34,484 nucleotides of DNA from JBCCAG01 sp050331115 (lineage in GTDB: Bacteria; Cyanobacteriota; Cyanobacteriia; CAKZMO01): NCBI GenBank assembly GCA_050331115.1, contig JBHJHD010000136.1:1-34484 (forward strand), in the 5' to 3' direction. Below are positions 7,886 to 14,999 of the stretch, piece by piece; the first letter of the stretch is position 1; each line of letters begins with the position of its first letter. The notes beneath the pieces are model-generated. The model made no database searches and was not told the origin of the DNA. It saw only the letters and a program-made list of their open reading frames with translations. The translations under genes and the position numbers were made by a program.

Positions 7886-8499
7886 ATCCCATCGGGCGGA
7901 ACCAGTACCCTATCGATGAGGTGAATGACCCCGTTAGCGGCCTCGATGTCTGGTTCTAGTACATCAGCGCCATTGACGTAGATGTCGCCGCCGCGCAGCC
8001 GTAGGTTGACGTCAGGGCGCGCTAGGGTGCGCTGTGCGGCGGTGCGGCTGCCCAAGACGCTCGCGAAGTTATCGGTCGTAATTGGCTCTGCCCTGGCGAT
8101 GACGTGATAGGACAGCAGCATCGCGAGCTGGTCACGCTGGAGGCCGGTTAGCTCGTCCTGAAACTGGGGGTTGGCTAAGAAAAAGTTAGTGAGGGCGCTG
8201 TCAGAAGGCGCAAATACCGTGAAGCGACCGTAGCCCCGCAGATCCTCGGCAATGCCTAGCTCCTTCAGTAGGGAGACAAAGATTGAGAGACCCTGCCGTT
8301 CAGCCGCATCGACGATATCGAGCTGGGCATCAGCGATGTAGCTTGGGTTTGTGGCATCGAGGGCCATCTGTGCTGGAATAGTCGTATGAGCTATCGCCAA
8401 AGGGGCCATCGCTCTAGCCCCGATCGCCGCTCTCCCTGGCAGCGCTGCCGCCGCGCCCAAAATCAGACCCGCTGCACCGATCGCGATCGCCCGCTTCAT
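7882..8499 (-). CDS. Secreted fasciclin (FAS1) domain protein
   Basis: A 205-residue protein with an N-terminal signal peptide (MKRAIAIGAAGLILGAAAAL, cleavage near PGRA) and one FAS1 domain at about 60-202. The FAS1 hallmarks are FTVFAPSDSAL, then LLSYHVIA (H-box region), then the C-terminal NGVIHLIDRVLVPP. FAS1 domains mediate adhesion or matrix contact; in cyanobacteria single-FAS1 secreted proteins are common and their role is mostly unknown. GGGAG about nine bases before the ATG supports the start. It follows the PAP/fibrillin gene by 25 bases on the same strand, suggesting one transcript. Confidence 0.88.
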   Translation of the reverse strand: MKRAIAIGAAGLILGAAAALPGRAAIGARAMAPLAIAHTTIPAQMALDATNPSYIADAQLDIVDAAERQGLSIFVSLLKELGIAEDLRGYGRFTVFAPSDSALTNFFLANPQFQDELTGLQRDQLAMLLSYHVIARAEPITTDNFASVLGSRTAAQRTLARPDVNLRLRGGDIYVNGADVLEPDIEAANGVIHLIDRVLVPPDGI

Positions 8500-8524
8500 G
8501 TCTCAGCTCCCACCATTATTAAAG

Positions 8525-9349
8525 CTATGCTTCACATCGTATCGCAACCGTATAGGAGGGACGCTGGTTGGCCTCGCGGCGGCTCTTGACGAGGCGAAAG
8601 TCGCGGTCGATGTAGAGATGCTCGAGCTGCGGCTGGGAGCGGAATACGGTCTCAAAGCGCTTTGCCGTGCGGGCGTCCATTCCGGTGAGGTTCGGGCTAG
8701 CAAGATTTGAGTCAGCGAGATTTGGGCCAGCGAGATTAGCCTGATTCGTCGCGCTGGTCTGGTTTTGGTCAACATGCTGACCAGCCTTATTTTCAGCATC
8801 CGCGATCGCTTTCGCTGCTGCTTGATCAAACCAGCGCCGTGCCGCATCGCCGGTAAAGGGCTGTGCCCCAAGCCTTACCGCCTGGTCAATGCCTACATTC
8901 TCAATCCGCCAGCCGTCGGGACCCGCATCGTAGGTTTGTAAAATCATCAGGTCCAGACTGACGAGCCACCGCGACACCTGATTGAGCAGGGGCAGGTCGC
9001 TGCCGGGTTTATAGCGGGCTGAGTTGGCGTAGTAGCCGTTGTCAGCAAAGACCTGGTAGGACTGCTCCCGAAGCCGTCCGGGCAACATGTCTTGAAAGGG
9101 AATCGTAGACCAAAGCGATCGCCAGGTGCCGAGCACTAGGGGCACTTGCTCTCGGGGGTCAGGCGTTGGGTTGCGGCGGGAAAGCTCGTTAAACAGCGGA
9201 GAGAGCTGCTTGGCGAGCTTGGTCTTCTTGCCAATAGGGTCGGTGTCAGCGTTCTGCGTAAAGTTTAGGAGGGTTTGCTTGAGGGCATCGGTGCTGGCCC
9301 TGGCGAGGGCAGCGGAGTCCAGCAGATCAGCGGGTGCAGATTGGGTCAT
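8525..9349 (-). CDS. PAP/fibrillin (plastid lipid-associated) family protein with pentapeptide-like insert
   Basis: A 274-residue protein. PAP/fibrillin features: an N-terminal helical part with LSPLFNELSRRNPTP (49-63), then the conserved VPLVLGTWRSLWSTIPFQDM (69-88), and a beta-rich core including DGWRIENVG. A C-terminal strand region ends DRDFRLVKSRR. Relatives in plastids and cyanobacteria associate with thylakoid membranes or plastoglobule-like lipid bodies and help photoprotection. Residues 204-223 are four copies of an xNLxx pentapeptide (ANLAG, PNLAD, SNLAS, PNLTG) encoded by near-identical 15-base units, which splits the domain and is unusual. The gene lies 25 bases upstream of the fasciclin gene. 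Confidence 0.8.
   Translation of the reverse strand: MTQSAPADLLDSAALARASTDALKQTLLNFTQNADTDPIGKKTKLAKQLSPLFNELSRRNPTPDPREQVPLVLGTWRSLWSTIPFQDMLPGRLREQSYQVFADNGYYANSARYKPGSDLPLLNQVSRWLVSLDLMILQTYDAGPDGWRIENVGIDQAVRLGAQPFTGDAARRWFDQAAAKAIADAENKAGQHVDQNQTSATNQANLAGPNLADSNLASPNLTGMDARTAKRFETVFRSQPQLEHLYIDRDFRLVKSRREANQRPSYTVAIRCEA
8681..8740 (-). repeat. In-frame 15-base tandem repeat encoding four xNLxx pentapeptides
   Basis: Four consecutive 15-base units within the PAP/fibrillin gene encode ANLAG, PNLAD, SNLAS and PNLTG. The strongly similar bases (core AATCTCGC and variants) point to recent slippage-type expansion rather than an ancient domain. Confidence 0.7.
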
Positions 9350-9362
9350 AGGGACAGCGGCT

Positions 9363-9406
9363 AGCGGCAGATACTCTCGATTTTATCTCGCGATTTACCT
9401 GCCGCT
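9363..9406 (-). terminator. Candidate terminator hairpin downstream of the SPFH-like gene
   Basis: The arms AGCGGCAG (9363-9370) and CTGCCGCT (9399-9406) are perfect complements, with a smaller AGATA/TATCT pairing inside the loop. It starts about 36 bases past the stop of the minus-strand SPFH-like gene and lies just before the PAP/fibrillin start. No U-tract follows. Confidence 0.35.
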
Positions 9407-9441
9407 ATTCCGGGGGTAGACTATAGGGGCAAACTACAGGG

Positions 9442-10509
9442 TCAGGGCGTTTGACCGTTTTCAGGCGTCTGGCCACCAGATGCCTGGCCATTCAGCGACC
9501 GCATTTGCTGCTCCGACGGCTCCGAATCGGGCTTTGGCGCGATCGCCTGATCCTGAGCGCTACCCAGCGCCGGGCGCGGCGCCTCGGCTAGCCCAATCAG
9601 CCGTTGAATAACCTGTTTCTCTGACTCGTCTAAGGGCTTCCCCTCCACGCCGCTGTCCTCAGTCGCCGCCTTTAAGATGCCCAGCTTTTTCTGCAGGGCC
9701 GCCTGGGGCTGCTCGCCGAGCAGCCGCGACACCGTCGCCATATCTTCGGGGTTCTGCGAGAGCTGCAGCGCCAGCAGGCCCAAGCTTCCCGTCTCCAGCA
9801 GCCTAGAATAGAGCCCCACCTTTCGCTCTAGCCGCTGCTGCCGCGCCGTATCTAGCCGCGATCGCACGTGCTCCATCTCGATGGTTTGCTCCAGCGAGGT
9901 GCGCTCTAGGTTGGCGGTCTCTGCCATTAGGGTCACCTGCTTGCGGGACGAGAGCTGAATGAGCGTCCGCTCTCGAATCATATCGGTGATTGGCGCTTCG
10001 GACGACAGCTTCAGCGAGACCAGCTTGATCGCAAAGCCCGCTTCTAGGGTTGCCTGCTCCAGCCGCTGACGAACTGCCGCTGCGGCGCTGTTGTCCTCGT
10101 GAATGTCGTAGTCACAGCTCACGCTCTCCAGAACCTCAAACGTGCGGCGCTGTAAAAATTGGCAGATGTCGGTTTGCCCCGCGTGCTGCTGAATCACGAC
10201 CACCGGATCGTCGACGCTGCAGCTCAGCGTCACCTCAGCCTGAAAGCTAAACCCAGCTGTTTTAGAGCGCAGCTCGCAGGGAAAGCTCCAGACGTATTGA
10301 CCGGTGTTGACTTTATAGAGGCAGCGATAGTGGCCAAAAAGGAGGTCGGTGCGGCTAGGCACTTTATCCATCGACCGAATCACTAGCGGCGCTTGACTGT
10401 CCCGGTATAGGACAATAGCAGCGTTTCCATCGGGGACCAGACGGCGCTGCAGCAGCGATCGCGGCCCGACATCTTCTTTGAGAACAATAGGCTGATAGGT
10501 CTCGACCAT
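9442..10509 (-). CDS. SPFH/band-7-like cytoplasmic protein, function unknown
   Basis: A 355-residue protein without a signal peptide or membrane helix. Residues 1-180 look like an SPFH-type beta/alpha domain (RSMDKVPSRTDLLFGHYRCL, then LSCSVDDPVVVIQQH and a segment leading to VSLKLSSEAPI). Residues about 180-245 form a charged helical, possibly coiled-coil region (TANLERTSLEQTIEMEHVRS). A helical segment follows with LLALQLSQNPEDMATVSRLL. The C-terminal 60 residues are disordered, rich in Pro, Gly, Gln and Ser. SPFH proteins oligomerise and scaffold membrane complexes; membership is inferred from overall pattern and is not certain. It lies 115 bases downstream of the ABC ATPase gene on the same strand. 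Confidence 0.6.
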   Translation of the reverse strand: MVETYQPIVLKEDVGPRSLLQRRLVPDGNAAIVLYRDSQAPLVIRSMDKVPSRTDLLFGHYRCLYKVNTGQYVWSFPCELRSKTAGFSFQAEVTLSCSVDDPVVVIQQHAGQTDICQFLQRRTFEVLESVSCDYDIHEDNSAAAAVRQRLEQATLEAGFAIKLVSLKLSSEAPITDMIRERTLIQLSSRKQVTLMAETANLERTSLEQTIEMEHVRSRLDTARQQRLERKVGLYSRLLETGSLGLLALQLSQNPEDMATVSRLLGEQPQAALQKKLGILKAATEDSGVEGKPLDESEKQVIQRLIGLAEAPRPALGSAQDQAIAPKPDSEPSEQQMRSLNGQASGGQTPENGQTP

Positions 10510-10624
10510 GGCGCAGGAAAGTAGGGCTAGCTCGACAGTTACCGCTACGCCTGCCAGCGGCGCTTTCAGGAGAACTGGACGAGAGTTTCTCTAGGCTTCA
10601 CAAGGCTTGAGCGCTGAACCTGTA

Positions 10625-11605
10625 CTACGCTGCCCCAGCCTGAAACACCCGGCCAATTACCTCTTCCACCGGCGGGTCCGTCACCGTCAAATCGACTACC
10701 GCCAGCTCCGCCAGCAGCCGGGCCACCACATCGGTGAGGCGATCGCGCCGCACGATGAAGCGGGCCACGCAGCCGTCTAAGGCCTCTAGTTCGCCGTAGG
10801 TCTCTAGCTGCTGGCGAGAGCACCCCGCCTCTAGCTCCACCTTCACCTCCCGGTAGGGGGCAAAGCGCTCCAGCAGATCGTGCAGCCCGCCGTCGTAGAT
10901 CAGCTCTCCCTGGTAGATGAGCATGACGCGATCGCACAGCGCCGTAATATCGGCCATGTAGTGGCTGGTGAGCAGCACCGTGGCCCTATACTGCTGGTTG
11001 TACTGCTTGAGAAACGCCCGCACGCTCGCCTGAGCGTTGACGTCTAGGCCTAGGGTAGGTTCGTCGAGGAACAGCACCTTGGGGTGATGCAGCAGCGCCG
11101 CCAGCAGCTCTGCTTTCATGCGCTCTCCTAAAGAGAGCTTGCGCACCGGCTGGTTGAGTTTCGCGCCCAGGTCCAGCATCTCCGTCAGCTCTCCCAGCCG
11201 CCGCCGGAATTCTTGGTCTGAAATATCGTAGATAGCGGCGTTGATGCGCAGGGAATCTAGGGTAGGTAAATCCCAAATGAGCTGCTGCTTCTGCCCCATA
11301 ACAAGGGTAATGTTGTGCAGAAAGCTGGTGGTGCGGCGAAAAGGCACCTGGCCCGCCACCTGGACGCGGCCTCCGGAGGGGTGAACCAGCCCCGTGAGCA
11401 TTTTGAGGGTAGTGGTTTTGCCGGCGCCGTTGGGTCCGAGAAAGCCCACCACCTCTCCCGGCTCGATGGAGAAGGAGACCTGCTTTACCGCCTGCACCTG
11501 GCGGTAGCGACGCTTGAAGAAATGGGCTAGCGTCCCCTTGAGGCCAGGCTCCTTTATGGGAACAGGATAGGTCTTGCTGAGCTGCTCAACCTCAATCATG
11601 GCCAT
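10625..11605 (-). CDS. ABC transporter ATP-binding protein (ABC-2/NatA-like exporter type)
   Basis: A 326-residue ATPase subunit. Walker A is GPNGAGKTT at 57-65, the signature LSLGERMK at 157-164, Walker B LFLDEP at 178-183, and the switch His215 lies in LLTSHYM. The C-terminal extension after about 235 is typical of ABC-2 exporter ATPases. These work with one or two six-helix permeases to export lipids, polysaccharides or drugs, but no permease gene is adjacent, so the partner must be encoded elsewhere. The start at 11605 is supported by AGGA nine bases upstream; a second ATG two codons later is the alternative. The downstream neighbour is the SPFH-like gene. Confidence 0.9.
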   Translation of the reverse strand: MAMIEVEQLSKTYPVPIKEPGLKGTLAHFFKRRYRQVQAVKQVSFSIEPGEVVGFLGPNGAGKTTTLKMLTGLVHPSGGRVQVAGQVPFRRTTSFLHNITLVMGQKQQLIWDLPTLDSLRINAAIYDISDQEFRRRLGELTEMLDLGAKLNQPVRKLSLGERMKAELLAALLHHPKVLFLDEPTLGLDVNAQASVRAFLKQYNQQYRATVLLTSHYMADITALCDRVMLIYQGELIYDGGLHDLLERFAPYREVKVELEAGCSRQQLETYGELEALDGCVARFIVRRDRLTDVVARLLAELAVVDLTVTDPPVEEVIGRVFQAGAA

Positions 11606-11754
11606 GTCGATGCGTCCTGGAGGTGGTTATTTAGATGATAGCCAAGTGAGGTTAGCGGCGCGATCGCTCCCGACGGCGCTGGGCGGCGTAGATATGCTGC
11701 AGCCGATGCGCTACGATACACATCCTGCCAACATAAAGTTCGATCTCTGAACCA

Positions 11755-12393
11755 ATGACTCAAAACGATGTCCTCCTGGGCTCTAAGCTATCGACAATCA
11801 GCGGTGTCCTTGGCGTCTTAGGTAGTTTTCTTTCAGTGGCTACTAATCTTATCGGCATCATCGTTGTGGAGCAGCACAACCCGATTAGCGAGACGATTAG
11901 CATGCTTGCGATTGGAGAGTATGCTTGGCTGCAGGATTTTGGCCTTGACGCGCTCGCGCTGGGGCTTGCCGCGATCGCAGTTGCCCTGATTCGGTGGAAC
12001 TTAGGCGGGCTTGAGTGGCAGGCGGGCGCTACGTTGGTGATGCTCTTGAGCTTGGACATCCTTTTGATTGCGGAGCACAACCAGTACGTGGGACGAGAAG
12101 GCGTGGGAGCCGCTATCCACATCTACTGCGTCTATGCACTGGGCCTGCTGGTTGCCCTAATGACCTGGTTTTTGAGCAGGGGTTTGGGCAAGGTTGGTCG
12201 CGGGTGGCGGCGCTTTAGCCGAACTATTTCGCTGGTTTGGACGGTCTTTGGGCCGATATTCTTTTTTGTGCCCGACGGGTGGAACGGAGCCTATGAAAGG
12301 TTTGTAGCTTTAATTCTATTGACTTGGGTGGTGGCGGTGTCTTGGCTTTTGATTCGGCACGGCGACAGAGCGAGGTCTGAGGTGGCTACATAG
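11755..12393 (+). CDS. DUF998-like integral membrane protein
   Basis: A 212-residue protein with about six hydrophobic segments (roughly 17-38, 60-80, 88-105, 119-140, 155-172, 182-199). The loop NPISETISMLAIGEYAWLQD at 42-61 after the first helix resembles the conserved motif of DUF998 membrane proteins. The function of the family is unknown. The gene is divergent from the ABC ATPase, with about 150 bases between, and is followed by the large response regulator gene on the same strand, 118 bases on. Confidence 0.7.
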   Translation: MTQNDVLLGSKLSTISGVLGVLGSFLSVATNLIGIIVVEQHNPISETISMLAIGEYAWLQDFGLDALALGLAAIAVALIRWNLGGLEWQAGATLVMLLSLDILLIAEHNQYVGREGVGAAIHIYCVYALGLLVALMTWFLSRGLGKVGRGWRRFSRTISLVWTVFGPIFFFVPDGWNGAYERFVALILLTWVVAVSWLLIRHGDRARSEVAT

Positions 12394-12437
12394 GTTGGCC
12401 ACTTGCCCTCTAGCGCCCTCTAACGTACGGCCGAGCT

Positions 12438-12465
12438 GCGCAAACTTGAGCCGCGCAAACTTGAG
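12438..12465 (+). promoter_or_regulatory. 13-bp direct repeat upstream of the OmpR-type regulator
   Basis: GCGCAAACTTGAG occurs twice, at 12438-12450 and 12453-12465, separated by two bases. The second copy ends 46 bases before the regulator's ATG. OmpR/PhoB-type winged-helix proteins usually bind tandem direct repeats, so this could be an autoregulatory site. The 15-base period differs from the roughly 11-base period of classical pho boxes. Confidence 0.4.
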
Positions 12466-12511
12466 GATAGGATAAAGTTATGGTGAATGTAGGCCATACT
12501 TTTAGCCCCAG

Positions 12512-14422
12512 ATGCGCATACTTCTTGTTGACGACGACGAAGCGCTTATGGAGACGTTGGCAGGGTCTCTCGTTCAGCAGCGCTACGCCGTAGATATTGC
12601 CGTCGATGGAGAAACCGCGCGTGAATTCTTGGCGCTCTTTACCTACGACGTCATTGTTCTAGATATGCTGCTCCCCGATGTGGAGGGAATTTCCCTCTGC
12701 CGTCAGTTCCGGGAAGCGGGCACAGATACCCCTATTTTGATACTGACCGCTAAAGATACCAGCTCGGATAAGGTGCGAGCCTTAGACGCAGGGGCCGACG
12801 ACTATGTGATTAAGCCGTTTGACTTTGATGAGCTCTGCGCCCGCATCCGAGCGCTGCTGCGTCGGGAGAGCCACGGCGCGACGGCGCTTTTGCGCTGGGG
12901 CGATTTGAGCCTGAGGCCAGAGACCTTTGAAGTCTTTTATGGGGAGCATGAGCTCCACGCGACCCCAAAAGAATATGCGCTGCTGGAGCTGATGCTGCGC
13001 CATCCCAGCCGGGTCTTCAGCCTCGGCGCAATTATTGACAATCTCTGGTCGTTTCAGGAGCCCCCCAGCGAAGACGCAGTCAGAACCCACGTCAAGGGCC
13101 TGCGCCAAAAGCTCAAGGCTGGGGGAGCCCCAAAAGACTTCATCGAAACAATCTACGGCGTGGGCTACCGCCTCAGGCCGCTTGGCTGTGAGGTTACCGA
13201 TGGTATCACCGGTAATGTTGTCCAGGCCGCTTCCACATTGGAGCCCTGCATCCCCACGAAATCAGACATTGCCGCCGCCGTTGCCAACGCTTGGGATGCC
13301 CACAAGGAGACAATGCAGGAGCGGCTGCGCGTCTTAGAAGCCGTGGCGGCGGCTCTGGACGCCGGGGGCCTCAGCGCGGAGCTGCAGAAGTCAGGGCGCT
13401 CTCAGGCCCACAAGCTGGCCGGAGCGCTGGGCTGCTATGGGTTTCCGGAGGGATCTCGCCTAGCGTGCGAGCTAGAGCACCTGCTTCAGCTCGCGCCGCT
13501 GGACCACCGGCACTCTTCTGAGGTCTCAGCCGCGGTACGGCAGCTGCGTCAGCGCTTGGACCATAGGATGGATCAGGGTTCGAGCGACCGCGCCGCTGCG
13601 CTGGCGATCGCCCATCCTGCGCCCGAACCGGTGGACGAGTCGAGGGCCAGCGCTCCCGAAATTTGGATTGTGGGAGCCAGCAAGTCTTTTGGCAAAGCCC
13701 TAGAGGCGGCCGCGATCGCCGCCGGATTGTGCAGCCTGGTGATACCCGATGCCAGCGAGGCCGGCTACCGGCTGCAGAGCCACTCCCCAGGCGGGGTATT
13801 GCTGTGGCTAGAGGCAGTACAGTTCGAAGCGTCGATGGCGCTGCTTGAGGCTATGCCCCACGCAGACTATGAACTAGACTCCTCTGGGCCAAATCACGAG
13901 CCAAATCGTGGGCCGATCGTCGTCATAACCGACAGCCAAGATTTTCACCAGCGGCTGCAAATTGTTCAGCACGGGGTAGATCGAATCCTCTCCTCTACCG
14001 TGTCCCCTGAGGGGGCGATCGCGGTGATGCAGCAGCTTCTACAGCGCGATCGGACTGACATTAAAGTAATGATTCTTGACGACGATCCCCAGATTCTCGA
14101 CTTGCTGAAGGCCCTCCTGTCGCCTTGGGGATTTCAGCTAACTACCCTAGACAATCCTGCCAACCTTCAGTCGCTTTTGGCGGTGGTGCAGCCGGATTTG
14201 CTGGTGCTAGACGTGGAGATGCCAACGGTCAGCGGTCTAGAAATTTGCCAAGTCTTGCGGGCCGATGAAGACTGGCGACGGCTGCCGATTTTGTTTCTGA
14301 CGGTCCACGAAGAAACGAGCGTGCGGCGCCAAGCCTTTGACGTCGGGGCCGACGACTTTATCAGCAAATCGACCATGGCGAGCGATCTGCCCGTTCGCAT
14401 TTTGAATCGGCTGAAGCGCTGA
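12512..14422 (+). CDS. Multi-domain response regulator: REC, OmpR-type wHTH, Hpt, degenerate REC, REC
   Basis: A 636-residue protein. Receiver 1 (1-118) has LLVDDDE, phospho-acceptor Asp51, Thr79 and Lys101. An OmpR/PhoB winged helix (about 127-222) contains TPKEYALLELML and TIYGVGYRLR. An Hpt domain (about 252-350) has phospho-accepting His300 in AHKLAGALG. A degenerate receiver-like segment (about 383-510) contains IWIVGASKSFGKAL and IVVITDSQDFHQRL but no acceptor Asp (LLWLEA at that place). Receiver 2 (about 517-636) has ILDDDP, Asp567 in LLVLDVEMP, Thr597 and Lys619. The protein can thus hold several phosphorelay steps and bind DNA itself. It lacks a kinase domain; the kinase encoded at 15000-18128 is a plausible partner by position only. 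The C-terminus faces a convergent small gene. Confidence 0.92.
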   Translation: MRILLVDDDEALMETLAGSLVQQRYAVDIAVDGETAREFLALFTYDVIVLDMLLPDVEGISLCRQFREAGTDTPILILTAKDTSSDKVRALDAGADDYVIKPFDFDELCARIRALLRRESHGATALLRWGDLSLRPETFEVFYGEHELHATPKEYALLELMLRHPSRVFSLGAIIDNLWSFQEPPSEDAVRTHVKGLRQKLKAGGAPKDFIETIYGVGYRLRPLGCEVTDGITGNVVQAASTLEPCIPTKSDIAAAVANAWDAHKETMQERLRVLEAVAAALDAGGLSAELQKSGRSQAHKLAGALGCYGFPEGSRLACELEHLLQLAPLDHRHSSEVSAAVRQLRQRLDHRMDQGSSDRAAALAIAHPAPEPVDESRASAPEIWIVGASKSFGKALEAAAIAAGLCSLVIPDASEAGYRLQSHSPGGVLLWLEAVQFEASMALLEAMPHADYELDSSGPNHEPNRGPIVVITDSQDFHQRLQIVQHGVDRILSSTVSPEGAIAVMQQLLQRDRTDIKVMILDDDPQILDLLKALLSPWGFQLTTLDNPANLQSLLAVVQPDLLVLDVEMPTVSGLEICQVLRADEDWRRLPILFLTVHEETSVRRQAFDVGADDFISKSTMASDLPVRILNRLKR

Positions 14423-14433
14423 AACTTGCAGGG

Positions 14434-14823
14434 CTAGGCCAAGCTCGGCGGGCAGTAGCCCAGCCCCATGGCGAAATGTGCCTGGAAATGCTCAATTTCT
14501 CCAGGGATAGGCGCACCGTGGGACACAATAGCAATCCGATGGCGATTCATGGCGGCCGTCACGCCAAGGCCCGCGTCGAGGTCGCTAAAGACGGAAATAA
14601 GATCTGAAGTAGGGCGATGGGGTATGCCATTCTCGCTGAGAAAAGCCAGAGCGCTATCGCGGTGTTCAATCTTGATGGCGGGTCGCAGCTGCAGCCGCAC
14701 AATCCAGCGATCGTTTAAGAAAATCACCGTGACGCAGGTCAACCGCGATCGCATCTTCTGCTGCAGATAGAAGAGCACCCGCTGGGTTAAGCTAGCGTTT
14801 GCGAAACAGTAGAGAACTTCCAT
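14434..14823 (-). CDS. Uncharacterised protein, 129 residues
   Basis: A soluble protein starting MEVLYCFANASLTQRVLFYL with mixed alpha/beta character. An HRDSALAFLSENGIPHR segment precedes alternating hydrophobic stretches (RIAIVSHGAPIPG). The C-terminus (FAMGLGYCPPSLA) contains one of its few cysteines. I recognise no family. It is convergent with the multi-domain regulator (11 bases between stops) and divergent from the CBS kinase, so it sits inside the signalling block on the opposite strand. Codon use looks like its neighbours, and the plus-strand frame opposite it is Ser/Arg-rich like a shadow. Confidence 0.6.
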   Translation of the reverse strand: MEVLYCFANASLTQRVLFYLQQKMRSRLTCVTVIFLNDRWIVRLQLRPAIKIEHRDSALAFLSENGIPHRPTSDLISVFSDLDAGLGVTAAMNRHRIAIVSHGAPIPGEIEHFQAHFAMGLGYCPPSLA

Positions 14824-14999
14824 TATGGCTGTGGTCGCTCCGTCATAGGTGTCTTCAGCTCTAAGCCTAGGGTGGAAATCTGAGGAAAACGTGAAGGCCT
14901 TTCCCCATCTTTGTCGCCATATTCCCCGTATGCGAGGTTGCTAGACTGCTAGAGTGAATCCGACTCGCCCTTAGATTGCCATCTAACCCCCATTTCAGC

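Noticed and set aside
10566..10937. Minus-strand Arg/Gly-rich ORF overlapping the ABC ATPase
   Set aside because: Out-of-frame shadow of the ATPase gene with no family character.
14468..14770. Plus-strand ORF opposite the 129-residue gene
   Set aside because: Ser/Arg-rich antisense frame; the minus-strand reading has better amino acid composition and a clean ATG.
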